DNA of 64,000 bases from Lactobacillaceae bacterium AF64-9pH9TA (GTDB taxonomy: Bacteria > Bacillota > Bacilli > Lactobacillales > Lactobacillaceae). Each line of letters begins with the position of its first letter. The stretch's first letter is position 1. The position numbers and the translations under genes are program-made. The DNA lies in the NCBI GenBank assembly GCA_027681045.1, contig JAQDCK010000002.1:124001-188000 (forward strand). The letters are read 5' to 3'. Positions 1 through 7,429 of the stretch are shown here, one piece after another. The notes below the pieces were generated by a model. The model was not told the DNA's origin. It saw nothing but the letters and a program-made list of their open reading frames with translations, and searched no databases.

Positions 1-290
1 TGACGGACCCGACTGATGCCAGCGGCCAGTTCCAGGACCGGGGGGACAACTACCGGCCGGTGATTTTTTACAATTCACCAGAGCAGAAGGCGGCAGCAGA
101 AAAGTCCAAGCAGGAACTGGCGGAAAGCGGCCGCTTTGATGATCCGATCGTGACCAAGATCGAACCGGCAGCGCCTTTTTACGAGGCTGAAGAATACCAC
201 CAGCAGTTCTATTTAAAGCATCCAGACCGCTACGCGGCTGAAGAAGCCGGCGGCCGGGCCCAGTTTATCAAGGAGCACTGGGGCAAGTAG
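1..290 (+). CDS. msrA: Peptide-methionine (S)-S-oxide reductase MsrA, C-terminal part
   Basis: This is a partial gene cut by the window start. Reading from base 3 gives 95 residues that resemble the C-terminal half of MsrA, including the [12 protein letters not shown] segment and the [15 protein letters not shown] region that lines the active site in this family. MsrA reduces methionine-S-sulfoxide in damaged proteins in the cytoplasm. The catalytic GCFW motif would lie upstream and cannot be seen. It ends 16 bases before the patatin-like gene, so the two may be co-transcribed. Confidence 0.88.
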   Translation, partial: TDPTDASGQFQDRGDNYRPVIFYNSPEQKAAAEKSKQELAESGRFDDPIVTKIEPAAPFYEAEEYHQQFYLKHPDRYAAEEAGGRAQFIKEHWGK

Positions 291-306
291 GCGTATGGGG
301 GATGGC

Positions 307-1155
307 ATGAAGAAAGGTTTAGTGATGGAGGGCGGCGCCATGCGGGGCCTGTATACGGCCGGGGTGACGGACGTCCTCATGAAATACGGGATCAAGTTTG
401 ACGGGGCGGTTGGCGTTTCAGCCGGAGTGGCCTTTGGCTGCAACTATAAGTCCCTGCAGCCCGGAAGAGTTTTACGCTACAACCTCCGCTATGGCAGCCG
501 GCCCCAGTTTAAGAGCTGGCGGTCCTGGCTGAAAACCGGGGATCTCTACGGGGCAGACTTTTGCTACTACACTTTGCCGGAAGTACTGGATCCTTTTGAT
601 ACCGCGGCTTTTGCCAGAAACCCCATGGACTTTTGGTGCGTGGCAACGGATGTGGAGACGGCCCGGCCGGCCTACCACAAATTGACCACCGGCAAGGGGC
701 GGGACGTGGCCTGGATCCGGGCTTCAGCCTCGATTCCCGTTTTCGCCCGGCCGGTTAAAATCGGGGGCCACGCATACTGGGACGGGGGCGTCAGCGACTC
801 CATCCCGGTCCGCTTTCTGTTGGACAAGGGCTATGACAAGGCAGTGGTCATTTTGACCCAGCCGGCTGGCTATCAAAAAGCGCCATCGCGTCTGCAGCCA
901 GTCGTTGACCGGGTCTTGAAAAAGTACCCGGCTGTCGTGGCGCGCCTAAGGCAGCGGCATTTGGAATATAATGCCTGCCTGGCTTATATCGCCAAAGAGG
1001 AAGCAGCCGGCCGCCTCTTCGTCTTCCGGCCCAGCCAGGGGATCGACGTCAGCGCCATGGAAAAGGATCCTGGCCGCCTTAAGGCGGTCCACCAAGTCGG
1101 CGTGAGGGATGCCAAGCGGCAATTGGCGGCCTTGAAGGAATTTTTACAAGATTAA
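307..1155 (+). CDS. Patatin-like phospholipase family protein
   Basis: The protein has 282 residues and belongs to the bacterial patatin-like serine hydrolases. The glycine-rich oxyanion segment EGGAMRG is near residue 8, the nucleophile elbow GVSAG puts Ser at residue 38, and the DGG motif puts the dyad Asp near residue 159. No signal peptide is visible, so it is probably cytoplasmic. The substrate, presumably a lipid ester, cannot be read from the sequence. An in-frame ATG at 295 is possible; I chose 307 because homologues typically begin MKKGLVMEGG, although neither start has an ideal ribosome site. It is followed by a bidirectional terminator. Confidence 0.85.
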   Translation: MKKGLVMEGGAMRGLYTAGVTDVLMKYGIKFDGAVGVSAGVAFGCNYKSLQPGRVLRYNLRYGSRPQFKSWRSWLKTGDLYGADFCYYTLPEVLDPFDTAAFARNPMDFWCVATDVETARPAYHKLTTGKGRDVAWIRASASIPVFARPVKIGGHAYWDGGVSDSIPVRFLLDKGYDKAVVILTQPAGYQKAPSRLQPVVDRVLKKYPAVVARLRQRHLEYNACLAYIAKEEAAGRLFVFRPSQGIDVSAMEKDPGRLKAVHQVGVRDAKRQLAALKEFLQD

Positions 1156-1160
1156 GCATA

Positions 1161-1197
1161 AAAAATGGTGACTGAGCTAAGGCTCAACCACCATTTT
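1161..1197. terminator. Bidirectional terminator between patatin-like and metal-binding lipoprotein genes
   Basis: The inverted repeat AAAATGGTG-CTGAGC / GCTCA-CCACCATTTT has A and T runs on both sides and lies between two convergent genes. Confidence 0.8.
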
Positions 1198-1240
1198 AAT
1201 TTGCACTTGTTAAGTGTTCTCTCATTATTCTCTTTTTCTT

Positions 1241-2122
1241 TTAGTCGCCGAACTTGGCCAGCTTCTGGTAGTTATCCAGCATCCAGTCAGCATAGCTGAC
1301 CTTGTTTGGCATGGTTTCGCGGACTTCCACGATCGGGATGCCCTGCTCCTTGGCCTTCTTGACGAAGGACTTGACCGTGTCGGAGCTGGCCTGGGTGTTG
1401 TTGACGAAGAAGGCGATCTGCTTTTTCTTGATGGCTTCATTCATCTGGGCGATCACGGCCGCGCTCGGGTCGGTTTCCTTTTCAGTAGCTTCTTCAAAGT
1501 TCTTGTTGCCGATCTTGAAGCCGGTCCGCTCTAAAGCGTAGTCAAAAACCGGCTCGCTGACGAAGACCGGCTTGGCCTTGCTGCCCTTGATTCCGTCAGC
1601 AACTTTTTCGATCTTGGCGATCTTCTGCAAATACTTCTTGCCCTGGGCCTGGTAGTAGCTGGCGTGCTTTTTGTCAAGCTTGCTGAGCTTCTTGACCAGG
1701 TAGGCGACGTACTTTTTCGGCATATTTAAGTTGTACCAGATGTGAGGGTTGGCGCTGGAATCCAGCTGCATCAAGTCTTCCCCAACCTTGACGGCCTTCT
1801 TGCCATTAGAGGCGGCCAGGTTGCCCATCCAGCTGTCATAGCCCATCCCGTTGGCAACGATGATGTCGGCGTCAGACAACGTCTTGGCCGCATTGGTCGT
1901 CGGCTCATAGTCATGGGGATCAGAGTTGCCGTTGGCGATCAAGGCGGTAGCCTTCCCGTACTTGCCGACGATATTTTGAGCGATGTCGGCGTAAATGTTG
2001 GTCGAAGTTACAATCTTGATCTGGCTGCTGGAACTTTGTTCATCCTTGGCGCAGCCGGCTAAAAAGAGAGTGGCCAAAAGCAAAATTGGCCAGATAATTA
2101 ACTGTCTGTGTTTTTTCTTCAT
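1241..2122 (-). CDS. Metal ABC transporter substrate-binding lipoprotein (ZnuA/AdcA type)
   Basis: The 293-residue protein starts with a lysine-rich signal peptide and a lipobox (LFLAGC), so it should be a membrane-anchored lipoprotein. Two His motifs typical of cluster A-I zinc or manganese binders are present (DPHDYEPT and NPHIWYN). The third ligand region reads SEPVFDYAL, where many ZnuA proteins have His. An in-frame TTG at 2137 falls inside AAAGGAG, so the ATG at 2122 behind that site is the likely start. No permease or ATPase gene is adjacent, so its transporter partners are encoded elsewhere. Zn versus Mn specificity is not decided. Confidence 0.87.
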   Translation of the reverse strand: MKKKHRQLIIWPILLLATLFLAGCAKDEQSSSSQIKIVTSTNIYADIAQNIVGKYGKATALIANGNSDPHDYEPTTNAAKTLSDADIIVANGMGYDSWMGNLAASNGKKAVKVGEDLMQLDSSANPHIWYNLNMPKKYVAYLVKKLSKLDKKHASYYQAQGKKYLQKIAKIEKVADGIKGSKAKPVFVSEPVFDYALERTGFKIGNKNFEEATEKETDPSAAVIAQMNEAIKKKQIAFFVNNTQASSDTVKSFVKKAKEQGIPIVEVRETMPNKVSYADWMLDNYQKLAKFGD

Positions 2123-2165
2123 GTCTTCTCCTTTCAAGATCTGCAGCTTGCCTGCAAATCATATT

Positions 2166-2194
2166 AGAATACGGTAAAAATAGCCAAAAGTCAA
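2166..2194 (-). promoter_or_regulatory. SigA-type promoter of the metal-binding lipoprotein gene
   Basis: On the minus strand TTGACT is separated by 17 bases from TATTCT, about 45 bases upstream of the start codon. I saw no clear Zur or AdcR palindrome overlapping it. Confidence 0.65.
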
Positions 2195-2228
2195 TAAGAA
2201 TGACGAAAATAATGGTAAAATAAACGAC

Positions 2229-2750
2229 ATGAATGATTTTAAGTTTAGCAAAAGAGAAAAGACTTACCTCCTCCTGGCCCTGGCCGTCTTGGTCATGCTC
2301 TTCATCTCAAGCTCGATGACCTACCATGAGCAGAAGATGAAGGCTGGTTTTATCCATACCTACCTGGGCTGGCTGGAAGATTTGATCCACCGGCTCAATA
2401 TCTATTACGGCGGGGTCTGGCACAATGTCAAGACCGACGGGGCAGCCGGCTTCACCCAGTTCGTGGTCCGGAAGCTGGCCCACTTTACCAGCTACTTCTT
2501 CTATGGTCTTTTTGCCTATTTGGGCTTAAGAAGGGCTTTCGTTATCAAATGGACCGGTCCCTTCTTTGTCTGGGCCAGCGCCTTTGCCTTCGCCGCCATG
2601 GATGAGTTCCACCAGTTCCTGACCGGGGACCGGACCCCTAGCGTGCACGACGTGATGCTGGATGCCAGCGGGGCCTTTTTGGCCATTGTTTTGGCGGTAA
2701 TTTTTTATCAAGTCAAGCAGGGTAGGGAGCGAAAAAAGTCGTCCATTTAG
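2229..2750 (+). CDS. VanZ-like family membrane protein
   Basis: The protein has 173 residues with predicted membrane segments near residues 13-29, 77-97, 103-122 and 140-160. The VanZ-family signature is present: RKLAHFTSYFFYG, then DEFHQFLTGDRTPSVHDVMLD. VanZ homologues are small membrane proteins of largely unknown role; one lowers teicoplanin susceptibility, but presence here does not imply resistance. It diverges from the metal-binding lipoprotein gene. A second VanZ-like gene lies at 15.5 kb. Confidence 0.82.
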   Translation: MNDFKFSKREKTYLLLALAVLVMLFISSSMTYHEQKMKAGFIHTYLGWLEDLIHRLNIYYGGVWHNVKTDGAAGFTQFVVRKLAHFTSYFFYGLFAYLGLRRAFVIKWTGPFFVWASAFAFAAMDEFHQFLTGDRTPSVHDVMLDASGAFLAIVLAVIFYQVKQGRERKKSSI

Positions 2751-2762
2751 GGGCTGAAACCG

Positions 2763-2791
2763 TTGAATTTCTGCCCTTCCTGAGTTATTAT
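2763..2791 (+). promoter_or_regulatory. Promoter of yebC
   Basis: TTGAAT and TATTAT are separated by 17 bases and lie about 40 bases before the yebC start. Confidence 0.65.
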
Positions 2792-2832
2792 AAAAAAGTT
2801 GATTATATTAATTACAGAAAGAAGGATCCTAA

Positions 2833-3564
2833 ATGTCAGGACATTCAAAATGGCACAATATTCAAGGCCGCAAGAATGCGCAAGACGCTAAGAGAGGGAA
2901 GGTTTTCCAAAAGCTCTCCCGTGAAATTTACATGGCTGCAAAGAGTGGTGGTCCTGACCCTTCAGGTAATCCAAGCTTGCGTTTGGTCATTGACAAGGCA
3001 CGGGCTGCCAACATGCCAAAGGACAACATCCAACGGGCTATCAAGAAGGCTGAAGGCAACTCAGACGAACACTACGATGAAGTAACTTACGAAGGTTACG
3101 CACCGGGTGGTGTTGCCATCCTTGTTGAAGCCTTGACTGACAACAAGAACCGGACTGCCTCATCCGTACGCGTGGCCTTCACCCGCAACGGCGGCAGTCT
3201 TGGTGCTACTGGGTCAGTTGCCTACATGTTCGACCGCAAGGGCTACATTGTAATCGACCGGTCAACTACTGACGCGGATGAAGACCAAATGCTGATGGAC
3301 GTCATGGAAGCCGGCGGCGACGACCTGCAAACCAGCGACGACGCTTACGAAATCTACACTGACTCCAAGAGCTTCACTGCTGTCCGCGATGCTTTGGAAA
3401 AGGCCGGCTACCAGCTGGCAGTTTCTGAACTGACCATGGTGCCGCAAAACACCACTCCAGTTCCAGCAGACAAGAAGGAACAATTCGAAAAGCTGGTTGA
3501 CGCTTTGGAAGACGACGATGACGTTTCCAACGTTTACACCGCTGCAGCTGACGAAGAAGAATAA
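2833..3564 (+). CDS. yebC: YebC/PmpR family protein
   Basis: The protein has 243 residues, full length for the family, and begins with the hallmark [11 protein letters not shown] motif. The three-domain YebC fold is supported by conserved blocks AGGDDLQ and [11 protein letters not shown]. Members have been described as DNA-binding regulators and more recently as translation factors that relieve stalling on difficult proline motifs. The ribosome site AAGGA precedes ATG. Many codons use A or T at the third position, which suggests stronger expression than the neighbours. Confidence 0.95.
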   Translation: MSGHSKWHNIQGRKNAQDAKRGKVFQKLSREIYMAAKSGGPDPSGNPSLRLVIDKARAANMPKDNIQRAIKKAEGNSDEHYDEVTYEGYAPGGVAILVEALTDNKNRTASSVRVAFTRNGGSLGATGSVAYMFDRKGYIVIDRSTTDADEDQMLMDVMEAGGDDLQTSDDAYEIYTDSKSFTAVRDALEKAGYQLAVSELTMVPQNTTPVPADKKEQFEKLVDALEDDDDVSNVYTAAADEEE

Positions 3565-3589
3565 TTAAGCTGTAAATAAGCTATACAAA

Positions 3590-3622
3590 ACGCGACTTTC
3601 TGAGGAAAGCCGTGTTTTTTTA
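3590..3622 (+). terminator. Terminator of yebC
   Basis: A hairpin formed by CGCGACTTTC and GAAAGCCGTG, with one mismatch and one wobble, is followed by seven T residues. Confidence 0.75.
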
Positions 3623-3725
3623 TGCTCTTTTGCGATTTTTTTGAAAAATTTTGACTTCTCAGAAAAAAATCGCGACTTTTGGCGTACTAGTAAGTGGAGG
3701 AGGAAAAAAGAGAAAGGAGGACCAT

Positions 3726-4697
3726 GTGGAAGTTGCAGACAAAGCCCGGCAAATGCTGGAAGAGGCGGTCAAGATCCGGGCCAGCGACATTTTTTTCCTG
3801 CCCAAGAAGGGCGGCTACAAATTGCGTCTGCGGGCAGGGGATTTGGAGGAAAGGCCGTCCCTGACCATGGAAGCGGGCAATGAATTAGTCAACTGGTTTA
3901 AGTACCAAGCCGAAATGGATATTGCTGAACACCGCCGCCCCCAGGTTGGCAGCATGGCTGTCAATTTGGCGGGGCAGGACTACTGGCTCCGCCTCTCCAG
4001 CGTGGGCGATTACCGGGGGCAGGACTCATTGGTCATCCGGATCATCTATGCTTTGGGGGAGAGCCGGTACTTTTTCCCGGACCAGTTCAGGGACCTGGTG
4101 GACCTTTGCTGGCGGCGGGGGATGATCGTGACCAGCGGGCCGACGGGATCGGGTAAGACCACGACTATGTATGAACTAGCCAGAAAGCTCAGCCAGACGA
4201 AAATGGTGATGACGATTGAAGACCCGGTGGAAGTGTATGAGGAGAGCTTTTTTCAAGCCCAGGTCAATGCCGGGGCCGGGATCAGCTATGCCAGCCTTTT
4301 AAAGGCGGCTCTCCGTCACCGGCCGGACGTCTTGATCATCGGTGAAATCCGTGATGAAGAGACGGCCCACTTAGCGGTTGACGCGGCATTAAGCGGCCAC
4401 CTGGTTTTAGCCACAGTGCATGCCAAAAGTACCTACCAAACCATTTCCCGCCTGGAGAGCCTGGGGGTTAAAAATAATGAGCTGGTCAACTGCTTGACGG
4501 CGGTTTCCTACCAGCGCCTGCTGCCAGGTAAAAAGGGGCCGGCTTGCCTGCTGGACTTGGCCAGCCGGGAGGACTTGCTGGCGGCTTTGGGGCAATCCGT
4601 TAGGGGAAATTTCGCTGCCTGGGAGGAGAACTTGAGCAGGCTGGTGGAGAAAGGAGAGATAAGCGCGGATGTGGCAAGGCAATATAAAGGCGGCTAA
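3726..4697 (+). CDS. comGA: Competence pseudopilus ATPase ComGA (GspE/PilB family)
   Basis: The protein has 323 residues from the GTG at 3726, which lies behind AAAGGAGG. An upstream in-frame start at 3651 has no ribosome site. GspE-type features are Walker A GPTGSGKT at residues 138-145, Walker B-like RPDVLIIGEIRDEE and the box SGHLVLATVHA. ComGA powers assembly of the pseudopilus that pulls DNA to the ComEA receptor in natural transformation. It is the first gene of a seven-gene operon and overlaps comGB by 29 bases. No convincing SigA promoter is visible upstream, which fits a competence-specific sigma factor, but I could not identify its box either. Confidence 0.92.
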   Translation: MEVADKARQMLEEAVKIRASDIFFLPKKGGYKLRLRAGDLEERPSLTMEAGNELVNWFKYQAEMDIAEHRRPQVGSMAVNLAGQDYWLRLSSVGDYRGQDSLVIRIIYALGESRYFFPDQFRDLVDLCWRRGMIVTSGPTGSGKTTTMYELARKLSQTKMVMTIEDPVEVYEESFFQAQVNAGAGISYASLLKAALRHRPDVLIIGEIRDEETAHLAVDAALSGHLVLATVHAKSTYQTISRLESLGVKNNELVNCLTAVSYQRLLPGKKGPACLLDLASREDLLAALGQSVRGNFAAWEENLSRLVEKGEISADVARQYKGG

Positions 4698-5667
4698 GCT
4701 GAAGCAGAGTGAGCAGGTGGAGCTCTTGGCCTTTTTGGCAAACTGTTTAAAAAACGGCTTTTCCTTGACCAAGAGCTTGCAGCTCTTGCCCCTGCTTTGG
4801 CCCAAGCGGAAAAAGCAGCTGGCCCGGCTGGATGAAAAAATGCGGCAGGGAGAAGAACTAGGTCAGCTTTTGGCGGGCATGGGCTTTAACAAGACGACGG
4901 TGACCCAGCTGGACATGGCACTTAGCCAAGGGAGGCTGGATGAATCCCTGGCCCAGCTGGCCCTTTTGGGGCGGATGAAGAATGAGCAGGTCAAGAAGCT
5001 GGAGGGAGAGCTGGCTTACCCGGTCGTTTTGGCAGGGATGATGACCGTGATTTTAATCTTCATGCAGAACTTTTTGTCGGTAGAATTTGCTGGCAGTTCC
5101 GCTAAGCAGGGGGACCTGCTCTTGCTAGTTTTAGTTTTTTTGCTGGTTTTGGTCATCATGTTAGTCCTTATCGTGGCAGCTTACATGAAGAAGCAGGACT
5201 ACCAGTCATTCAAAAAGCTCCTGGCCTGGCCAGTTTTCGGGCCAGTGGTGGCCTTGTATGGCCAGTATTTGATCTCTTATGACCTGGGCATGCTTTTGGC
5301 CAGTGGCTTTTCCCTGCAGCAGATGTGTGACTTTGCCTGCCGGCAAGCGCCGGGGTCACTGCAAGAAGAAGTGGGCCGGCGGGCAAGAGACGAGATCTTG
5401 CGGGGCAAGAAAGTGGAAGAGGTCATCCAGAAGGAGCCATTTTTGAGCCAGGAGCTCTTGATGCTGCTGCAGGCGGGCAGTGAACGGGAGGAACTAGGCC
5501 GGCAGTGCCTGCTTTTGTCCCGGCTTTTGTTCAACCGCCTGCGCCAGAAGCTGTCCAAGCTAATTGTCAACGTGCAGCCGGTCTGCTTTATCTTGATCGG
5601 CCTGTGCATTATCGGGATGTATTTGAAGCTGCTTTTGCCGATTTACGACAGTATGCAGCAGCTTTAG
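4669..5667 (+). CDS. comGB: Competence pseudopilus membrane platform protein ComGB (GspF family)
   Basis: The protein has 332 residues with two type II secretion F domains and hydrophobic segments near residues 118-137, 148-171 and 295-325, typical of the GspF/PilC platform. It would sit in the membrane and couple ComGA to pilin extrusion. The ATG at 4669 lies inside comGA, behind AAAGGAGA, so translation is probably coupled. Confidence 0.9.
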   Translation: MWQGNIKAAKLKQSEQVELLAFLANCLKNGFSLTKSLQLLPLLWPKRKKQLARLDEKMRQGEELGQLLAGMGFNKTTVTQLDMALSQGRLDESLAQLALLGRMKNEQVKKLEGELAYPVVLAGMMTVILIFMQNFLSVEFAGSSAKQGDLLLLVLVFLLVLVIMLVLIVAAYMKKQDYQSFKKLLAWPVFGPVVALYGQYLISYDLGMLLASGFSLQQMCDFACRQAPGSLQEEVGRRARDEILRGKKVEEVIQKEPFLSQELLMLLQAGSEREELGRQCLLLSRLLFNRLRQKLSKLIVNVQPVCFILIGLCIIGMYLKLLLPIYDSMQQL

Positions 5668-5687
5668 TTTTGCGGAGGAAAAAGCAA

Positions 5688-6011
5688 ATGAAACATTTAA
5701 GACGGTTCTGGCCAAAGCGCCAGCGGGCTTTTACTTTAATTGAAATGGTGATTGTGGTCGCGATTATCGCGACTTTGGTTCTTTTGATTTCGCCAAATTT
5801 GCTGGCCCAAAAGGATCGCGCCGATAAGCGGACTAACGATGCTTTTACCACGACCATTCAGAGCCAGGTGGAGCTATATGAAGAAAATACGGGCAAGAAG
5901 CCGGCCTCTTTTCAGGAAATGGTGGATGCCCACTACTTGACGCAAAAGCAGGGGAAGCAGGCTGAGGAAAAGAAGCTGGCGATCGGTGACTTAGCCAAGA
6001 GCGGAGAATGA
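5688..6011 (+). CDS. comGC: Major competence pseudopilin ComGC
   Basis: The protein has 107 residues with a short basic leader and the type IV prepilin signature RAFTLIEMVIV followed by a hydrophobic helix. The residue before the cleavage-site Phe is Ala rather than the usual Gly. The start is the ATG at 5688 behind GCGGAGG. ComGC is the main subunit of the transformation pseudopilus and would be processed by the ComC peptidase, which is not encoded in this window. The stop overlaps the comGD start (ATGA). Confidence 0.9.
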   Translation: MKHLRRFWPKRQRAFTLIEMVIVVAIIATLVLLISPNLLAQKDRADKRTNDAFTTTIQSQVELYEENTGKKPASFQEMVDAHYLTQKQGKQAEEKKLAIGDLAKSGE

Positions 6012-6445
6012 GGCAGAAGGGCTTCAGCCTGCTGGAAACGGTAATAACCTTGGCCGTCGCGGTGATGCTGCTGGGCATCGGGGAGATGAGCTTGCAAGGC
6101 TTTGAGGATAAGATCAATTTTGACCGCTTCTGCCGGCAGGCGGCGGGACTTTTTCAAGAGAAAATCAGAAGCGCCGCTATTACGGGGAAAAGGGTCGTGA
6201 TCTACAACCAAAGCAGTCAGGGCAAACTCGAAGTCATTCAAGACGGCCAGCATGAGTGCCTCAAGATTCCGGATGGAGTTTTGGTCTATACATCTTTCAG
6301 CAATAAAACCGGCTTCAACATCACCGGTGACGGGACCACCAGCCAGCCGTTTACCTTGAAAATCGTAAAAAACGATAAGGGGAAAGAGGAGTATGTCAAA
6401 AAATATACCTTTTTGCTGTCGTGGGGGAAGATCAATGAAAAGTAA
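6008..6445 (+). CDS. comGD: Minor pseudopilin ComGD
   Basis: The protein has 145 residues with the prepilin motif KGFSLLET close to the N-terminus and one N-terminal helix. It overlaps comGC by four bases and comGE by eleven. Minor pilins of this position are thought to prime assembly of the ComGC pseudopilus. Confidence 0.85.
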   Translation: MRQKGFSLLETVITLAVAVMLLGIGEMSLQGFEDKINFDRFCRQAAGLFQEKIRSAAITGKRVVIYNQSSQGKLEVIQDGQHECLKIPDGVLVYTSFSNKTGFNITGDGTTSQPFTLKIVKNDKGKEEYVKKYTFLLSWGKINEK

Positions 6446-6701
6446 ACAGGAAGGCTTTTTGGCCCTGGAGGCAGTAGTGGCTCTGGCTATCGTCTGCATC
6501 GCGCTAACAGCCATGGTGACCTGCCTCAGCGGGCTGAAGAAACTAGAGCAAGAGTCAAGCCAGCGGGCCAACCAGGCCCTGGCCTACCGGATGTTGAAAG
6601 AGTGCCCGGTCAAGCGGGTCAAGGTCAGAGACCACGAGTATGTCTTGACCGGCAAAGGAGACCTGTATGATGAAACCCAGCAGAAGATTTGCCAGAAGTA
6701 G
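6435..6701 (+). CDS. comGE: Minor pseudopilin ComGE-like protein
   Basis: The 88-residue protein starts at ATG 6435 and carries EGFLALEAVVALAIV, a prepilin-type cleavage site and helix. It overlaps both neighbours: eleven bases with comGD and 35 with comGF. Identity as ComGE is from position and architecture, since this family is poorly conserved in sequence. Confidence 0.75.
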   Translation: MKSKQEGFLALEAVVALAIVCIALTAMVTCLSGLKKLEQESSQRANQALAYRMLKECPVKRVKVRDHEYVLTGKGDLYDETQQKICQK

Positions 6702-7287
6702 GGCTTTCAGCTTGCTGGAAACCATGGTCGCCCTCTTAGTGACGGTGATGTGCTTGTCTCTTTTGTCATCGTGCCTAAAGCTTTTTACCCTCTTTGAAAA
6801 AGACCGGCACGACCCCAATGAACTGGTCTTCTCTTATGTCCAGTTCGCCAAGTTTTTGAAAAAGGACAGCCAGCGGACTTATATTGATTTTGACTATACC
6901 AATCCCCTAAAAATAAAGTTTATTAAAGAGGAGAAAAAGAAAGACAAGAAGGGGGAAGAAAAGATAGACAAAGCTGGCTACGTTCTGGAGATGGACAATG
7001 GAGGAAATAATCTTCGGGTCAGAAGATCCGGGACAGACGGCGGCAACATGACCCTGCTGCCAATCTGGGGAGCAACGTTCGCGGCCAAGGATGGCTTGAT
7101 GGAGGTCCATATCAATGAAAAGGGGAAAAGGTCAATTTTGTATTTTAAAGTCGATAAGGCGCCGGAAAAAGAGAAGGGGGCTGAGAAAAAGACTGAAGAT
7201 CAGAAAACTGACCAGGTTAAGCCGGCAAAGGGGGAGCGCCCTGCTGACCAGCGTACTGCTGCTAGCCACGACCATTCTGTTGATTGA
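6667..7287 (+). CDS. comGF: Minor pseudopilin ComGF
   Basis: The protein has 206 residues with the prepilin motif RAFSLLETMVALLV; here too Ala replaces Gly before the cleavage-site Phe. The ribosome site AAAGGAG precedes ATG 6667. The globular part is interrupted by a Lys/Glu-rich stretch near residues 82-97, and the last 40 residues or so are a charged low-complexity tail. That tail coincides with the region overlapped by the next reading frame. Confidence 0.82.
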   Translation: MMKPSRRFARSRAFSLLETMVALLVTVMCLSLLSSCLKLFTLFEKDRHDPNELVFSYVQFAKFLKKDSQRTYIDFDYTNPLKIKFIKEEKKKDKKGEEKIDKAGYVLEMDNGGNNLRVRRSGTDGGNMTLLPIWGATFAAKDGLMEVHINEKGKRSILYFKVDKAPEKEKGAEKKTEDQKTDQVKPAKGERPADQRTAASHDHSVD

Positions 7288-7360
7288 AAGCTATCTGGAC
7301 GCTTATCAGCATGTTATTAAGATCAACCAGCTACTGGCAAATTACCTCTGGGGCGGGTGA
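7115..7360 (+). CDS. comGG: ComGG-like minor pseudopilin, largely overlapping comGF
   Basis: The 81-residue ORF overlaps comGF by 173 bases. Its last 45 residues look like a ComGG-type pseudopilin: QRGSALLTSV, then a hydrophobic helix. The first 35 or so residues are very rich in Arg and Lys. No ATG, GTG or TTG lies in this frame between 7115 and the membrane helix, and GGAGG sits 9 bases before 7115, so that ATG is the only conventional start. A frameshift from comGF or a non-standard start are alternatives. Confidence 0.62.
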   Translation: MKRGKGQFCILKSIRRRKKRRGLRKRLKIRKLTRLSRQRGSALLTSVLLLATTILLIESYLDAYQHVIKINQLLANYLWGG

Positions 7361-7366
7361 AATTTC

Positions 7367-7395
7367 TTGCACCCTTCCTTGTAAATCATTAGAAT
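7367..7395 (+). promoter_or_regulatory. Promoter of the ytxK-like methyltransferase gene
   Basis: TTGCAC and TAGAAT are separated by 17 bases, directly after the comG operon. The methyltransferase gene can therefore be expressed independently of competence. Confidence 0.65.
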
Positions 7396-7429
7396 TGGTA
7401 TGTATTGCAAAGAAGGGTGGACTTAAGTC

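Noticed and set aside
1214..1541. Plus-strand ORFs opposite the metal-binding lipoprotein gene.
   Set aside because: They are antisense shadows of a clearly coding gene, with no ribosome sites and no family resemblance.
3591..5775. The 9-mer CGCGACTTT occurs at 3591, about 3671 and about 5766.
   Set aside because: Contexts differ (terminator stem, leader, comGC coding sequence), spacing is irregular and no longer match extends from it, so I treat it as coincidence.
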